A DNA stretch of 64,000 nt from Amphirosellinia nigrospora (lineage: Eukaryota; Ascomycota; Sordariomycetes; Xylariales; Xylariaceae). The notes under the pieces were generated by a model. That model searched no databases. It was not told where the DNA came from and saw only the letters and a list, made by a program, of their open reading frames with translations. The DNA is taken from NCBI GenBank assembly GCA_004123355.1, contig SCHM01000002.1, positions 8,901,569-8,965,568 on the forward strand. The letters are read 5' to 3'. Of the stretch, positions 49,905-60,338 are shown piece by piece; position 1 is the first letter of the stretch, and each line of letters starts with the position of its first letter. The translations under genes and the position numbers were made by a program.

Positions 49905-51934
49905 TCAAAGAATAAACCAGGGTTCTTTCTCAATCGCCTTTTCTAGATTGCTGAGGTCTTTGTTAAGCTCTACGGAGAGCATTCTCCCCGCATCTGTGAC
50001 GGAGTAACGTTGCTCGTATAGCCCCATAACTAAAGGACAGATGACCTCGGATTCGTTCACTTGCCTTCCCGTCTCGATAGCCTCCGGTATATCGAGGAGC
50101 CACATCACCAAGTCAGCGACAAACATGGCATTCCAGAACGACGTTTGCATGAATTTTAACGCGGCTTCGTCGACATGGTCAACGCCATAGCGACATCGGT
50201 TCGGATCAAGGAGCGGTATGTGGATGAAGTGGTGCCCATCTGCCTGTCTTTCAATAGGGCGGCCTATCTCTTCGAGGTATACGTCGGTGGTGTATTTACT
50301 TCGGCTCCCGCACTCGTGCGCAACAATTGCCGCCATTCTCTTCCCCAAGGTGACCTACACCAACGGTTTGACGATCTTGAAGTAGTCCCACATGAAGTTC
50401 TGTAGCACGTTTCATTAGTCACAAAGACCCCCCAAGGCCGGAGCGGAAGGACCTACGACAGCATTTACGAAGCAGTCAGGCCTTGGCCACGGGCTCAGAC
50501 AATAGTACGCGAAAGGCGCCTTGTTCGACGCACGTATATCTGAGTCCTTCTTGACGTGGTTGAGTAAATGACTGATTAGATAATTGGCCGGATCTCGACT
50601 GTCAGCAAAGGAACGGCTGCGCACATAGTCGCTGATGCGCATTCCTGTTGCGGCAATGACCACTTGAGCAGAGATTTAGTATTTCATAAGTAGGTGTTTT
50701 GCGTAGGGCATTACTTACTTATGGCTCTATTGCCTTTGAAGCACCGTGGTATCGACTGATCAAGCAGAGCGTTCCGTTTCGCCGGATCTAGCCGAGCCAC
50801 ATCGGTACCTGTGCCTGTCGCCTCTTGATTCTGGCCGACGAAAGCCATCATTTTGTTGAAATGGGCCTGTAATCTATAAACCACAATGCGCGGGCATTCG
50901 AAGAATCTCTGGTCTCGCACGACATTATTGAAGCGCAAATTAAGGGCTTTGGGGACGTGTGCACGCTCTGGGAGCCGTCTTAAGGCCTCCCAAGTCGGGT
51001 GGCGATTGATAACAAATACAGCGCCGAATAATTCGATCAGTATCGAATGTACGAGCTCATGCAGCCCATCCTCATCTTCTGGCGAAATGACAATATCTCG
51101 GATGAAGTGGTACTGGGGGGTTCTCGAAACCAGGGGGGTTGCGGAAGCAACGGCCGGGAGAAAGTCTGCTAAGATCCCAGATCGATCGGTCTCGCATTGC
51201 TCGTAGATATCCGGAGTCGTTACGCTTAGCGGTTCATCGATGACACACGATCCAATATAGCGAATGACTATACGATCGGAAGGTCTGAGGTCATTGTATG
51301 CGATAGAAGTGTCCCAGGCGACCACTTCGCGGAATATTTTCCCTTCCTTCTTTAGGTAGTCGAAGACAGTGTCGAATTCACGAACCGTGATGGTCCATGA
51401 GCACTAGTCAGCTCGAGGTCAGTTGGTGCATTTTTTTCGGGCGTGACTTGTGGGCGATGGTTTCGAAGCTTCCGGGTATCGACTTGGCCCAAAAATGGAA
51501 TATTGTGTCCTGAAAGTTGCCAAACCAAGAAAATGATTCCAAGAATTACTCACCACAAAGAAGACTCGCGACCCAGGTGTTACTTCACGCCCATATAAAG
51601 GGGGATATCGCGAGTCCTTCATCGCAATAATCTGTTGCAAGTTGTCATTGGGCACCATCAAGGGATTGTTCACCAAGAGCGCCCAGACAAAGAACTGATC
51701 GTCGCTGTACCGGTGGTTGCTGTCAGGCAAAAGGCAGGCGAGCCTTCGGCGGACGTAGGTCTTCGTGTCATTGTTGCTGATGTCAAAGGAGCCCCAACGA
51801 AGCTCGGGATACCTCGATAGATTGTGGAAGATAGCGTCCCAAGCCTGGCTGGTAAACTCGTTGGGATTTTTGTAGGTGTTATTTAATAAGTGAACCAGCC
51901 GAGGAGGCAGCGGAAGCGTTGTTAGCGCGCTCAT
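49905..51934 (-). pseudogene. GIY-YIG-like fungal protein with in-frame TAG
   Basis: A multi-exon gene I do not recognise by name. Splice sites close exactly: exons 51934-51554, 51403-50719, 50662-50457 and 50399-49905 (588 codons). Introns are 150, 55-56 and 57 bp with GTGAGT, GTAAGT and GTAGGT donors and CTRAY branches. It starts MSALTTLPLPPRLVHLLNNTYKNP. Exon 2 includes DRIVIRYIGSC, later ELVHSILIELFGAVFVINRHP, which together resemble the start and end of a GIY-YIG nuclease-like domain seen in fungal-specific proteins; this is inference. In exon 4 the reading frame runs NFMWDYFKIVKPLV, then TAG (50357-50355), then VTLGKRMAAIVAHECG for 150 more residues in the same frame. The TAG could derive from CAG by one C-to-T change. 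The gene is either a recent pseudogene or ends early. Confidence 0.65.
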
Positions 51935-52549
51935 TGCGTGGTGCTTAGAACTGGTCAATAATAGACCTCGAGAACTGAATAACAGATGAAAAGGCAGATG
52001 AAACATCGCATAGGACGCTCCAGCATACTTAATGCGAATAAATAGATACATACCTAAAATTTGAGGCAGCTATCCATGCTCCGGGTGGCAGATTCTTTGA
52101 GTGGGGGAGGAGCAAAGAAGGGACAAGGAAGAGTTGGTGCTTGTTGTAGATGAATATGTGTTGTGCTAGGATGTTTACAAGTTCACGATTGATTACAGAG
52201 ATGAGCCAAAGAAATAGTTCTGTTACCCACTATCAAGTATGCAAACTAGGTAACCGTGTGGTCGCCGAGGCGATAGTTTTCCCGAATATGGGAACTGTTT
52301 ACGTGCGATGCCTTGGTCTGTTCCCTCCTAGCTCACCCAGTACGAAGTAACTAGATAATCGATTGATGACATTTCAACAGTCAGAGCTAGCAGCTTATAT
52401 TCTAGAGAAGAACCGATTAATCCATAGGCAAGAAGGGATTGAATAGAAGCATTCAGTTTTGATGTCTGCAACATGATTTTGAATTGACAGATATGTAGTA
52501 TGTGTATCGAAAAATAGTTCTGTTATTAGAACATGTAGAGATTAAGAAA
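51935..52549. other. Intergenic region between the GIY-YIG-like gene and ALO1
   Basis: Promoter of the minus-strand GIY-YIG-like gene and 3' flank of ALO1. No gene seen. Confidence 0.55.
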
Positions 52550-54126
52550 TCAACCTTCCTTCGAAAAACTATCTCCAGTCGGGACAGTGCCCCTGAAATG
52601 TACTGCCGTATCGGATACCTTTGTTGAGCCAGCATCGATCTCCTCGTTGAGGAGTCTATCTCCGTTTTCTAGGACATTACGGCGATGCCAAGGTCCAATG
52701 AAAATACCATTGGGTCGACTCTCTCCCGAATCTTTCGCCACTGCTGAATCCTACTACCATACATTTGTTCAATATCTTCTCTTGTCGTCAGGAAATTCTT
52801 TGCCCAGTGAGGGCGGCCACCGAGCTCTCGCATTAGGTACTCGAACGCCTCGTAGTAACGGACATGAGAAGCAGGGTCATGATAGTAAGGCCGGTAGAGG
52901 GTTGCATTGAGGTATAACGTCGGGCCATCCTCGACCGTTGGGTCGAGATACGGCCGGCTGGCAGGTGTTGCAGAGGAGTTGTCCGAAACCCGCACTTCAA
53001 TTGGGGCGTGCACCCATATATCCTTGGCTGAGAACGGGATACCATGTGGCACGTATTCCGGATCGGTAGGTGGTAGTTGGTTTAGCCAACTACTAAGTCG
53101 CCGTAAAGCCTCGGGTCCCTTGTGTAGTGGGATTCCCCATTCGTTAACGTATTGAGAGTACAGGCAGTTCATGAGTAATGCTTGGCGGCTAGGCTGAATC
53201 GCTTGAGTCTTAGTGCCGTTGGAGAAGCCGAATTCCATGCCGAATACAAACCACTCGATCCAGGGAGTGATACGTGGGATGTACTGTGAGACGTACAACA
53301 GATTATGATAGATGTAATAGCCAAGCGTTCCGCCGTAGTAGGATCTTGGAGGATCTACAGGTGACTCGGATGTTTTCTCTGCTTGCCATACTACAGCACG
53401 CCGTGTGTAGGGATACCACCAGACTCGGACGAATTCGGCACGAGTCCAGAGGCCCTTATCCCAAGCGCTGATCATTTTTGAGTCAGTGTCGATGACTTGC
53501 TGCCACTTTAGAGTGAATTCCGGTACGGCTTGGAAGGTAACTTCTGTGATAATCCCTAATGCGCCAAGTGATAACACGGCGGCGCGAAATAGCTCTGGGT
53601 CCTTATCAGGGGAACAGAACCGCGTCACTCCATCAGCGGTAGTTATTCGCAGCGACAAGACATTCTCTGACATGATCCCGTGCTCAAGACTAGAGCCATG
53701 GGTGCCAGTAGATATGGCACCGGCAATAGACTGCTGATTGATGCTCCCAAGATTAGGCAGGGCGAGCCCATGTTTCGCCAGTTCATCGCAGAGCTGGTAT
53801 AGACGGATACCCGCCTGCATCACCACAACACCCGTCTTCTCGTCGAGGGATAAAATGCTATTATATCTGTCGAGATTCACGAGCCAAGAGGAGGTGCAAG
53901 TCAGAGCGCTGGGAGAATGGCCACAGCCAGTGGTCGTAATGCGGCGATGGCATCTGTGGGCCAGCTTCACGATCTTCTCTATCTCTGCTCGGGTCTCGGG
54001 CTGGAAGTAAAGGTCTGGCCGGGATAGAAAAGTCTTGGCCCATGTGCTGTGGACATGGTGAAGCTTCGGCTTGAAGGGAACGCCATCCTCGCACTTGGAT
54101 AGTTCAGAGGTGATGAGGGGATCCAT
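52550..54126 (-). CDS. ALO1: D-arabinono-1,4-lactone oxidase
   Basis: Last step of D-erythroascorbate synthesis, on mitochondrial membranes: oxidises D-arabinono-1,4-lactone with O2. ATG 54126 (MDPLITSELSKCEDGVPFKPKLHHVHSTWAKTF) is the usual family start. The FAD-binding domain shows RRITTTGCGHSPSALTCTSSWLVNLDRYN; the His of GHSPS is the site that binds FAD covalently in the family. Further blocks are LPNLGSINQQSIAGAISTGTHGSS, LRITTADGVTRFCS and the ALO domain with YSQYVNEWGIPL and RPHWAKNFLT. One base is missing in the GGG at 52712-52714 (minus CCC), so the main frame ends early. The next frame continues PNGIFIGPWHRRNVL and runs to the stop at 52550. No intron. Confidence 0.92.
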
Positions 54127-55695
54127 CGTAGTTGAATATGTAAATACAATAGTGTAAGAGTCAAAAATGAGGGTAGCGGTATAGGCAACTCCGAAGAGGG
54201 GCTTTTTGAGGTTTACAAGTGCTCAAGAGTGTGTAGGTAGTAACTATACATATATTTTGCCACCGATAACTTTGAGGTGATCATTTCGCTGCAGGATAAG
54301 ATCCAGATCTTCAAAAATGGCCAGGAAGGCAGTATTTCATCGTGCAAGGCTACACAGAACGGTGAACAAAAGGTAAGATGGCAAAAGAAAGAAACAAACC
54401 CTAGTCTACCTACCTACTTAGTTAGGTAGGTTGTCGTTGGAGGGGTGGAGAACAGAATAGGGCAGATTGATCAACATTTAGGGCGTCTTGGCCTGCGCAA
54501 CATTCTTGCGTCAGATTTGGCGCTGGTGATTGGTTGAATATCGCCATCAGAAAACGGTCCGACCCGGCTCGGCTTATTAATCGACTGCTATACAAAACGA
54601 GTAAGAGAATCATAAACTCGTCTGCAGGGTATCAAGATAATGTGCCATTTGTCTGTGCAATCGCTGCAGATGATATTTGGGTAGACGTTGGAAATCGACC
54701 CAACAGTCTAAGTTTTTTCTACTCCTTTTTCGTTGAGCTAGGGAGCTCACAAGATAACCTCTAATGATGTGGCTAAGTATACTCACAATGTCTAGTGCTG
54801 AACGCCCTGTTAGTCTCGGACAACTAAGATGCTGTTTCTTAGTTTCAAGTTGCTTGATATGCCGCACGATCAAACAGACGAACAGTATGTCTGGTTATTC
54901 ATTAAAAGCTACCGGTGGCAGTCTTGTATATGTACGTAGCTTTGTAATTATCGTGATATTTAGATCCTTCTTTGCCTTGTGATGTACCTGACGATAATTC
55001 GTCGTGGAGGCTAGGTAAGGTCAAGTAAGCTGTTATAATAATGTTATAAATTGTTCGGGCCGGTATCTTAGGCACCTGGGCTCAGTACCTACATGGAAAT
55101 AAGTTTTTGGGCGAGATATACCTTCCCATGGACCCAGATAGAGTATATTATATACCTGTACTTGTCATAGGTGTGTGCTGGCCCCTCATCTCTGAATCTT
55201 CAAGTTCAAGTGATGTACGATACCTTACATGCTTCTAGATATCTAGGTACATATTATGGGAGGATGGATAGACTCTTCGGGTTTGGGGTTGTCTTCTTTC
55301 CCCCCAGCTGCATCCAACTAAGATTACGTGCCTTCCTAGACAAACACGCGCTCGGACGGTTTTGCTACCGCATACTGAGGCAGGTACCTGCCCAACTCTG
55401 AAATGGAATCACTACCTACCTCGATTCGATGTTAGTTATGCTAACTCGTGCAATCGGGATTTTGGACAATCATCTCGCTTTTCAACCATACTTGACCGAG
55501 CTTCCTTTACCCCTACACTTTCATTCAACAACATGTTTCACCCGACACACTCCTTTCCTGCGCGAGTAAGCATATTACGAATTGGAAGTGTGCATCATTT
55601 AACATTCAAGGTGTTTTTGTATTCTGTGACAGAAATACTTGTTGAGATACCTTTATTGTGTATCTCGATTGCTGGCATCCTGACTGGACATCATC
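54127..55695. other. Divergent promoter region, ALO1 / REC8
   Basis: No gene seen. An inverted repeat CCTACCTA...TAGGTAGG lies near 54410-54431, and other TAGGTA/TACCTA motifs near 55080-55425. Confidence 0.5.
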
Positions 55696-57883
55696 ATGTT
55701 TTACAGTCACGAGAGTATGCACTGCTGATATCTCGAGCTTTCGCCGTACAAGCTAACTGATGCGCATAGTCCTAACGAGCCGCCAATATGGTGTTGCCAC
55801 CATCTGGTAAGCTTCATGATATCTATTCATCACATTTTGCGCTGGTGTCCAGGAGGGTGGCGCGCTATTGCTGATGTGTGCCAGGCTTGTTGCGACCATC
55901 GGCAACAGGTCGGGGACAAGGAAGGTTACCCGGAAGGCCATTCAAGAGGTCGACGTGCAAAGAGCATGTGGAAAGATTCTTGAGCCTGGTGCACCCATTG
56001 CACTGCGATTACAAGGCAATCTTCTGTACGGCGTATCGCGTGTGCATAACCAGCAATGTACCTACCTAATTGCCGATGCAAAAAAGATCCAGGACCAAAT
56101 GAAGCTATTCTTCAACGTATTTTCCAGCAACCAGCTAGACCCAGAAGCTGGAAAGACAAGGTAGGCGCCTGCCAGTATAAATTCGAGCAAACTAACCTCT
56201 AGCAAGGAGAGAAAACATTCTAATTGAGAACGATCCGGCATTCGACCCCAGGATGCCATTACCCAAGTACGAGCTCGAGGCCGTTGTTGGCAATCATATC
56301 CATAGCCAGAAGACGTCATCTCAAATGTCACCCCAAAGCTCTCAGCTTTCAAATTCTCAAAGCCCTGGACAAGGTTTTGCGATTCAGCTCGATATTGATC
56401 ATTCAAGTTCTTCGGGCCATCATGGATCTCCATTTGAACTCGAAGGCCTATCTTCAGCACGGAAACCTGGTGATGAGCTGCTTATTTCCCATCACAATGA
56501 TGACGATATGTTTGGTATGCAAGGTGATTGGGGTCTTGAGATTGATGAGAATGGGAATATTATCGAATCAGCAGGGCCACCAGTGGTAGACGAGGAACCG
56601 CAGCTTCCTCCCTCCCATATATTCGAGGGGAGAACAACATGCCAGCCAATGCTGCACGGTTCGATGAAGAACCTGTATTCGACGACCAAGGCGACGTGAT
56701 TATGCAGGAAGATCCGGTTCAGAAGCGCAACCGTTCCCTGAGCGTCAAGTCCATCGCCCATGGCAAGATGATGCGCAGCCTGCCCAACAAGCACCAGCTC
56801 GCAGGAAGAAAACGTGGAAGGCCGACGATGAGACCCAAATTTCGCGAAATGTCCTCCGTGATTGGCAATCTCACTATCTGGAATTTTGCGGTGGCCGCCA
56901 AGGGGCCTCGCCTCTGCGAGTCAGGCGAGAGAAACGCGATGCTCCTCACTTTCGGTCTTGGAATCGGTAATATTGGTCAGAGCATCGGCATACCCGGACT
57001 GGTACCCTTTAGCTATCGAGTTCTCTGGTGATGTATTGTTCACAACGATCACTGGAATCAAAGTCGAGGAACCTCGTGGAAGGCGTCGCACTGCATCGGA
57101 AGCAATTGAAGATAGTGAACAGGAGGAAGAACGACGCGTTAGACCTAGATTAATGGAGGATGAAGAAGAGAAGGAGCAGGCGAGGACAATTGAAGAAGAT
57201 GAATTCATGAACCTCGATGATCCTTTTGCTGATGGTATTCTCCAAGAAGTTGGTAGAGAGGCTGAGCACCCTATGTCTGACCACTTATCCTCTACACTTC
57301 TGCCTTGGAATCGGGGATCTTCGGCAGTACCCGGCTCATCGACTCGCGCTCCTAATGCGACCAGCAAGGCCGCGATCTTTCAAGCCCCTTGGGTAAACGC
57401 GGCCCCCAAGATATCGTACGTTATAGTGACGACGGACCCTTGGGTGACTTCGGAAGTGATGGCAACTTCGGAGGCGGATTTGGATCGGCAGATTCCTCTT
57501 TCGAGGGAATGCATATTCCCGATCTTAGCGCAGAGGGTCATAGACCCGAAATAGAGCCTGCTGCTCAAGAGATCCAAGCACAAAATGACCATCTCTTTAA
57601 ACAACTCGACAAGGAGGGATACAACTTTATGGGCTTTGTCCAAGCCGCCGTGAACCAGGATGGCGAGCGACGACATGATGAAGACTTCATCATTAATCGC
57701 AAGTGGCTTGGATTTGATGATTTATTCATACAGCGGACTACACCACGATCGACGGCTGCGCAGGCTTTTTATCACACATTGTGCCTGGTGACCAAGGGTA
57801 AAATATACGTGGAACAGGATGACGCTGAGCAGAAGCCGTTTGGTGCCATCTGGATTGGGGTGAAGGCAATTGCTAGTAGCTAG
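55696..57883 (+). CDS. REC8: Meiotic cohesin kleisin REC8 (several frame breaks)
   Basis: Kleisin subunit holding sister chromatids in meiosis. Two tiny 5' exons are clear: MFYSHE (55696-55714), then ILTSRQYGVATIW (55770-55806). Exon 3 (from 55885) gives LVATIGNRSGTRKVTRKAIQEVDVQRACGKILEPGAPIALRLQGNLLYGVSRV, the N-terminal kleisin domain that binds SMC3. Introns are 55, 78 and 46 bp; the third (56161-56206) joins AGKTR to RENILIENDPAFDPR. The C-terminal winged helix is RSTAAQAFYHTLCLVTKGKIYVEQDDAEQKPFGAIWIGVKA. Between 56600 and 57400 the frame changes at about 56620, 56800 and 57390 by one lost base each, and also in a less clear way at about 56870 and 57005. Protein-like content continues through, so sequence error is likely. 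More breaks than in other genes leave real decay possible. Confidence 0.88.
55715..55769 (+). other. REC8 intron 1
   Basis: GTATGC donor, CTAAC branch (about 55753-55757), CATAG acceptor. Separates MFYSHE from ILTSRQYGV. Confidence 0.85.
55807..55884 (+). other. REC8 intron 2
   Basis: GTAAGC donor, CTGAT near 55871, GCCAG acceptor. Restores the ATIWLVATIGNRS block. Confidence 0.85.
56161..56206 (+). other. REC8 intron 3
   Basis: GTAGGC donor, CTAAC branch, CAAG acceptor at 56206. Joins GKT-R to RENILIEND in frame. Confidence 0.7.
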
Positions 57884-58428
57884 CTGAGGATAAACCTTGG
57901 GCCCGGGAAGGATAGGGCTCCTTTCGGCACACTTTCTCGGACTTTTTGCTATTGCGGCCGTGCGGTATCGCGTACTCATCTAGCTACTGTACGATGATAT
58001 GACTGGACAAATCAGAGGGAATAGGACCTTTCAAGAAGGAAGGTGAAACGATGCGCAGGGATCGGTAGCATGATATTTTTGGAGGACCTACTATCTGATA
58101 GCTTTGTGGATTTGCTGCCAGGTTACGGCAAATGGGTGCACACGTTTCCCGGCGGATTTGTTGGTACCACATGGTCACATTCATTACTAGAAGACGAGCT
58201 CCCAGGCCTCGTCAACGATGATAGGTGGCATTTTCTAATAGAATAACAATGGAAACGCTTTCGTTATAACAAGGCTCGTGGTGTTGATATCAGAGTTGTT
58301 GAAAGTAGGCCATGTCAGTTTAATTTCTCTACAGTATGAATAAATATCTCGCTAGGTGCTGTAATTACCCCACCCCGTCGTTGCTGTCGGCACAGAGTAG
58401 ATTAAATAGTAATAAGTGGCATTGTACC
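57884..58428. other. Convergent intergenic region, REC8 / MRS6
   Basis: 3' flanks of REC8 and MRS6. Short frames near 58043-58246 have no support. Confidence 0.55.
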
Positions 58429-60338
58429 TTAATCATAGACATCGTCATCATCGCCTAAGCCTTCACGATCCTCGAATTTCATAAACGTATCATCGACGGC
58501 TTCATCCTTCATTACAATATCCCAGGCTTCCTTAACGGCATCTATACTTCCGTCGTCAAATGCCAGGCCAAGTGATGGAGATGGGAACTCAAACACTGTG
58601 GCGCTGTCTCGCGATGTTACAACTGGGTTACGAGCACTGGCTGCTGCTCGTAGTATAGTTTATAGAGAACATCAGCCGTGGACGCCACTGCTTGTAGCAG
58701 GGCAGTCAACGCTCTGTTAAGAATATCTGGAGACTGTGGTTTGGTTTCCATAGTCAAATACGACACCTGTCAATGCCGACGCTGGTTAGCTATCTTATTT
58801 GAGCCATCAAATGATTCAGAACAGGAAGATGGGTGTTGGTGCAATCAGGTTGTCAGAGGTTAAGTTTCGTCAAAGCAAAGCTCAGACAATGTAGATAAGT
58901 ATTCGATATATTGAATCATCATAACACCAAAACTATGAAGCAAGTAGAAAAGAGACCAACTTACTTTGACCTAAGGGGCATTCACCAGTATCACTGGAGT
59001 GCACAAATGCATAGACTGGAACATCCAATGTGGACTGTGAATCGTTCGAAAGTGAGCCTGCAGGGAAGGCAGTGACGGCCACAGCTGGTGTTGGGGCACC
59101 TTCCGTCAAGATCTCAAATACCGATTGAAGCGGTGAGTGATGACGGCTACAAGTCTGGCGATTGTCGATGTTGCTGAGCTGGTTTGTTGCGAAGAGATCA
59201 AGCGTTGTTTGGATCGAGATTCGACAATTGAGAGAGACACTCTTTCCGTTGCCATGTTCGTTGTAGAAACCGGAGTATTGAGCATATAAACGCCGCCACC
59301 AACTGCCCCAGCGCGACATCCTACCTGGGCAATCTCGGAAATGCCGCCCCACTTGGGATACACAGCGCAGAAACCAGGTCCGAAAAATCCTACAGAACTA
59401 AGATGGCGGTGAATCGTGGCCAAGCCATCCTTCACAGTAACGTTTCCATCCAAGTTCAGAGTTAGTGCAAGGATATAGTCTCGAAGATTCATGTCGAGTT
59501 GGAACTCATCAACCAGGTACTCGGAGAGTAGATTGTTAGCTTTCTCTTGCCAAATGGGTTTTTGCTCGTCTGAATCATAGTCAATCACAAATTTCAGAAA
59601 GTTCCTCAGTCTGCGCTTTGATTTGCCCGGAATAGAGGCCGCAGAGAAGAGATCCTCACGGCTACTAGGTATTCGAGTTAGGGTAGCGCCAGAGGAAGTA
59701 TCTGCTGTGCTGTAAATAAAGAAGGAGCCCACGGCCAAAAACTCAACTTGTCGATAGGCCTTTGATGAGACGAGCCGTGAGAGGAGCTCCGACCTGGTAT
59801 GTATGATTTGTGGAGCTAAGGCAAGAGTGTAAGCTCTCGGGAAAGATAACCCTCGGGCCTCAGCATTAGGATGCTTCCACACATGTGCATTTCGGAAAAT
59901 ATCAAGCATCTTTTTTGACCCCGTGGCACTTGTTGCAAGGTTGTCTGCATATACTTTTACGAACTCTTCAGCGCCATATTTGGCAGCATCATTTTCTGCG
60001 GCAACGGGTTCAATGGTCTCATTTTTTGTCGAGTGAGGCTGGTCTAGTTGTGCGACGCCTCCAGCGGCGTGAGTTTGAGCCCATGCATCAGCCTCCTGGA
60101 GGCTAAGCGCGGCTTCATGCTCGCCGTAGAAGTCGTTGGCATCAAGGTGAATAATACGCTTATTGGACCGTGACAGGGCGCTTCATCGTATGGGCACGCT
60201 GGGTCAGTCAGATTGACAGTGCCGACAAGGTAAGGTGCAGTAAAGACGGGTATAGAGGGCTTACAGTGCAAGAAGAGATTGCGAGAGGCCTGTACCACAG
60301 ATGATGGCGTCCCATGATTCTTCACTGAGTGATTCCAT
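58429..60338 (-). CDS. MRS6: Rab escort protein (Rab geranylgeranyltransferase component A)
   Basis: Presents Rab GTPases to geranylgeranyl transferase and delivers them to membranes. Exon 1 (60338-60265) reads MESLSEESWDAIICGTGLSQSLLAL, the dinucleotide-binding start of the GDI/REP fold. Intron 60181-60264 (GTAAGC, CTGAC, AAG) joins it to ALSRSNKRIIHLDANDFYGEHEAALSL. Next are GLSFPRAYTLALAPQIIHTRSELLSRLVSSKAYRQVEFLAVGSF, REDLFSAASIPGKSKRRLRNFLKFV, and GVFGPGF-like FFGPGFCAVYPKWGGISEIAQVGCRAGAVGGGVYML. One base is missing near 59130, before SPLQSVFEILTEGAP, and another near 58650, before AASARNPVVTSRDSA. A second intron (58767-58964) follows SSDTGECPLGQ, but its phase needs a further indel. 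The acidic tail ends REGLGDDDDVYD. The PRAYTL and SEIAQV blocks favour REP over plain GDI. Confidence 0.87.
60181..60264 (-). other. MRS6 intron 1
   Basis: On minus: donor GTAAGC at 60264, branch CTGAC, acceptor GAAG at 60181. Restores SQSLLALALSRSNKRI. Confidence 0.85.
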
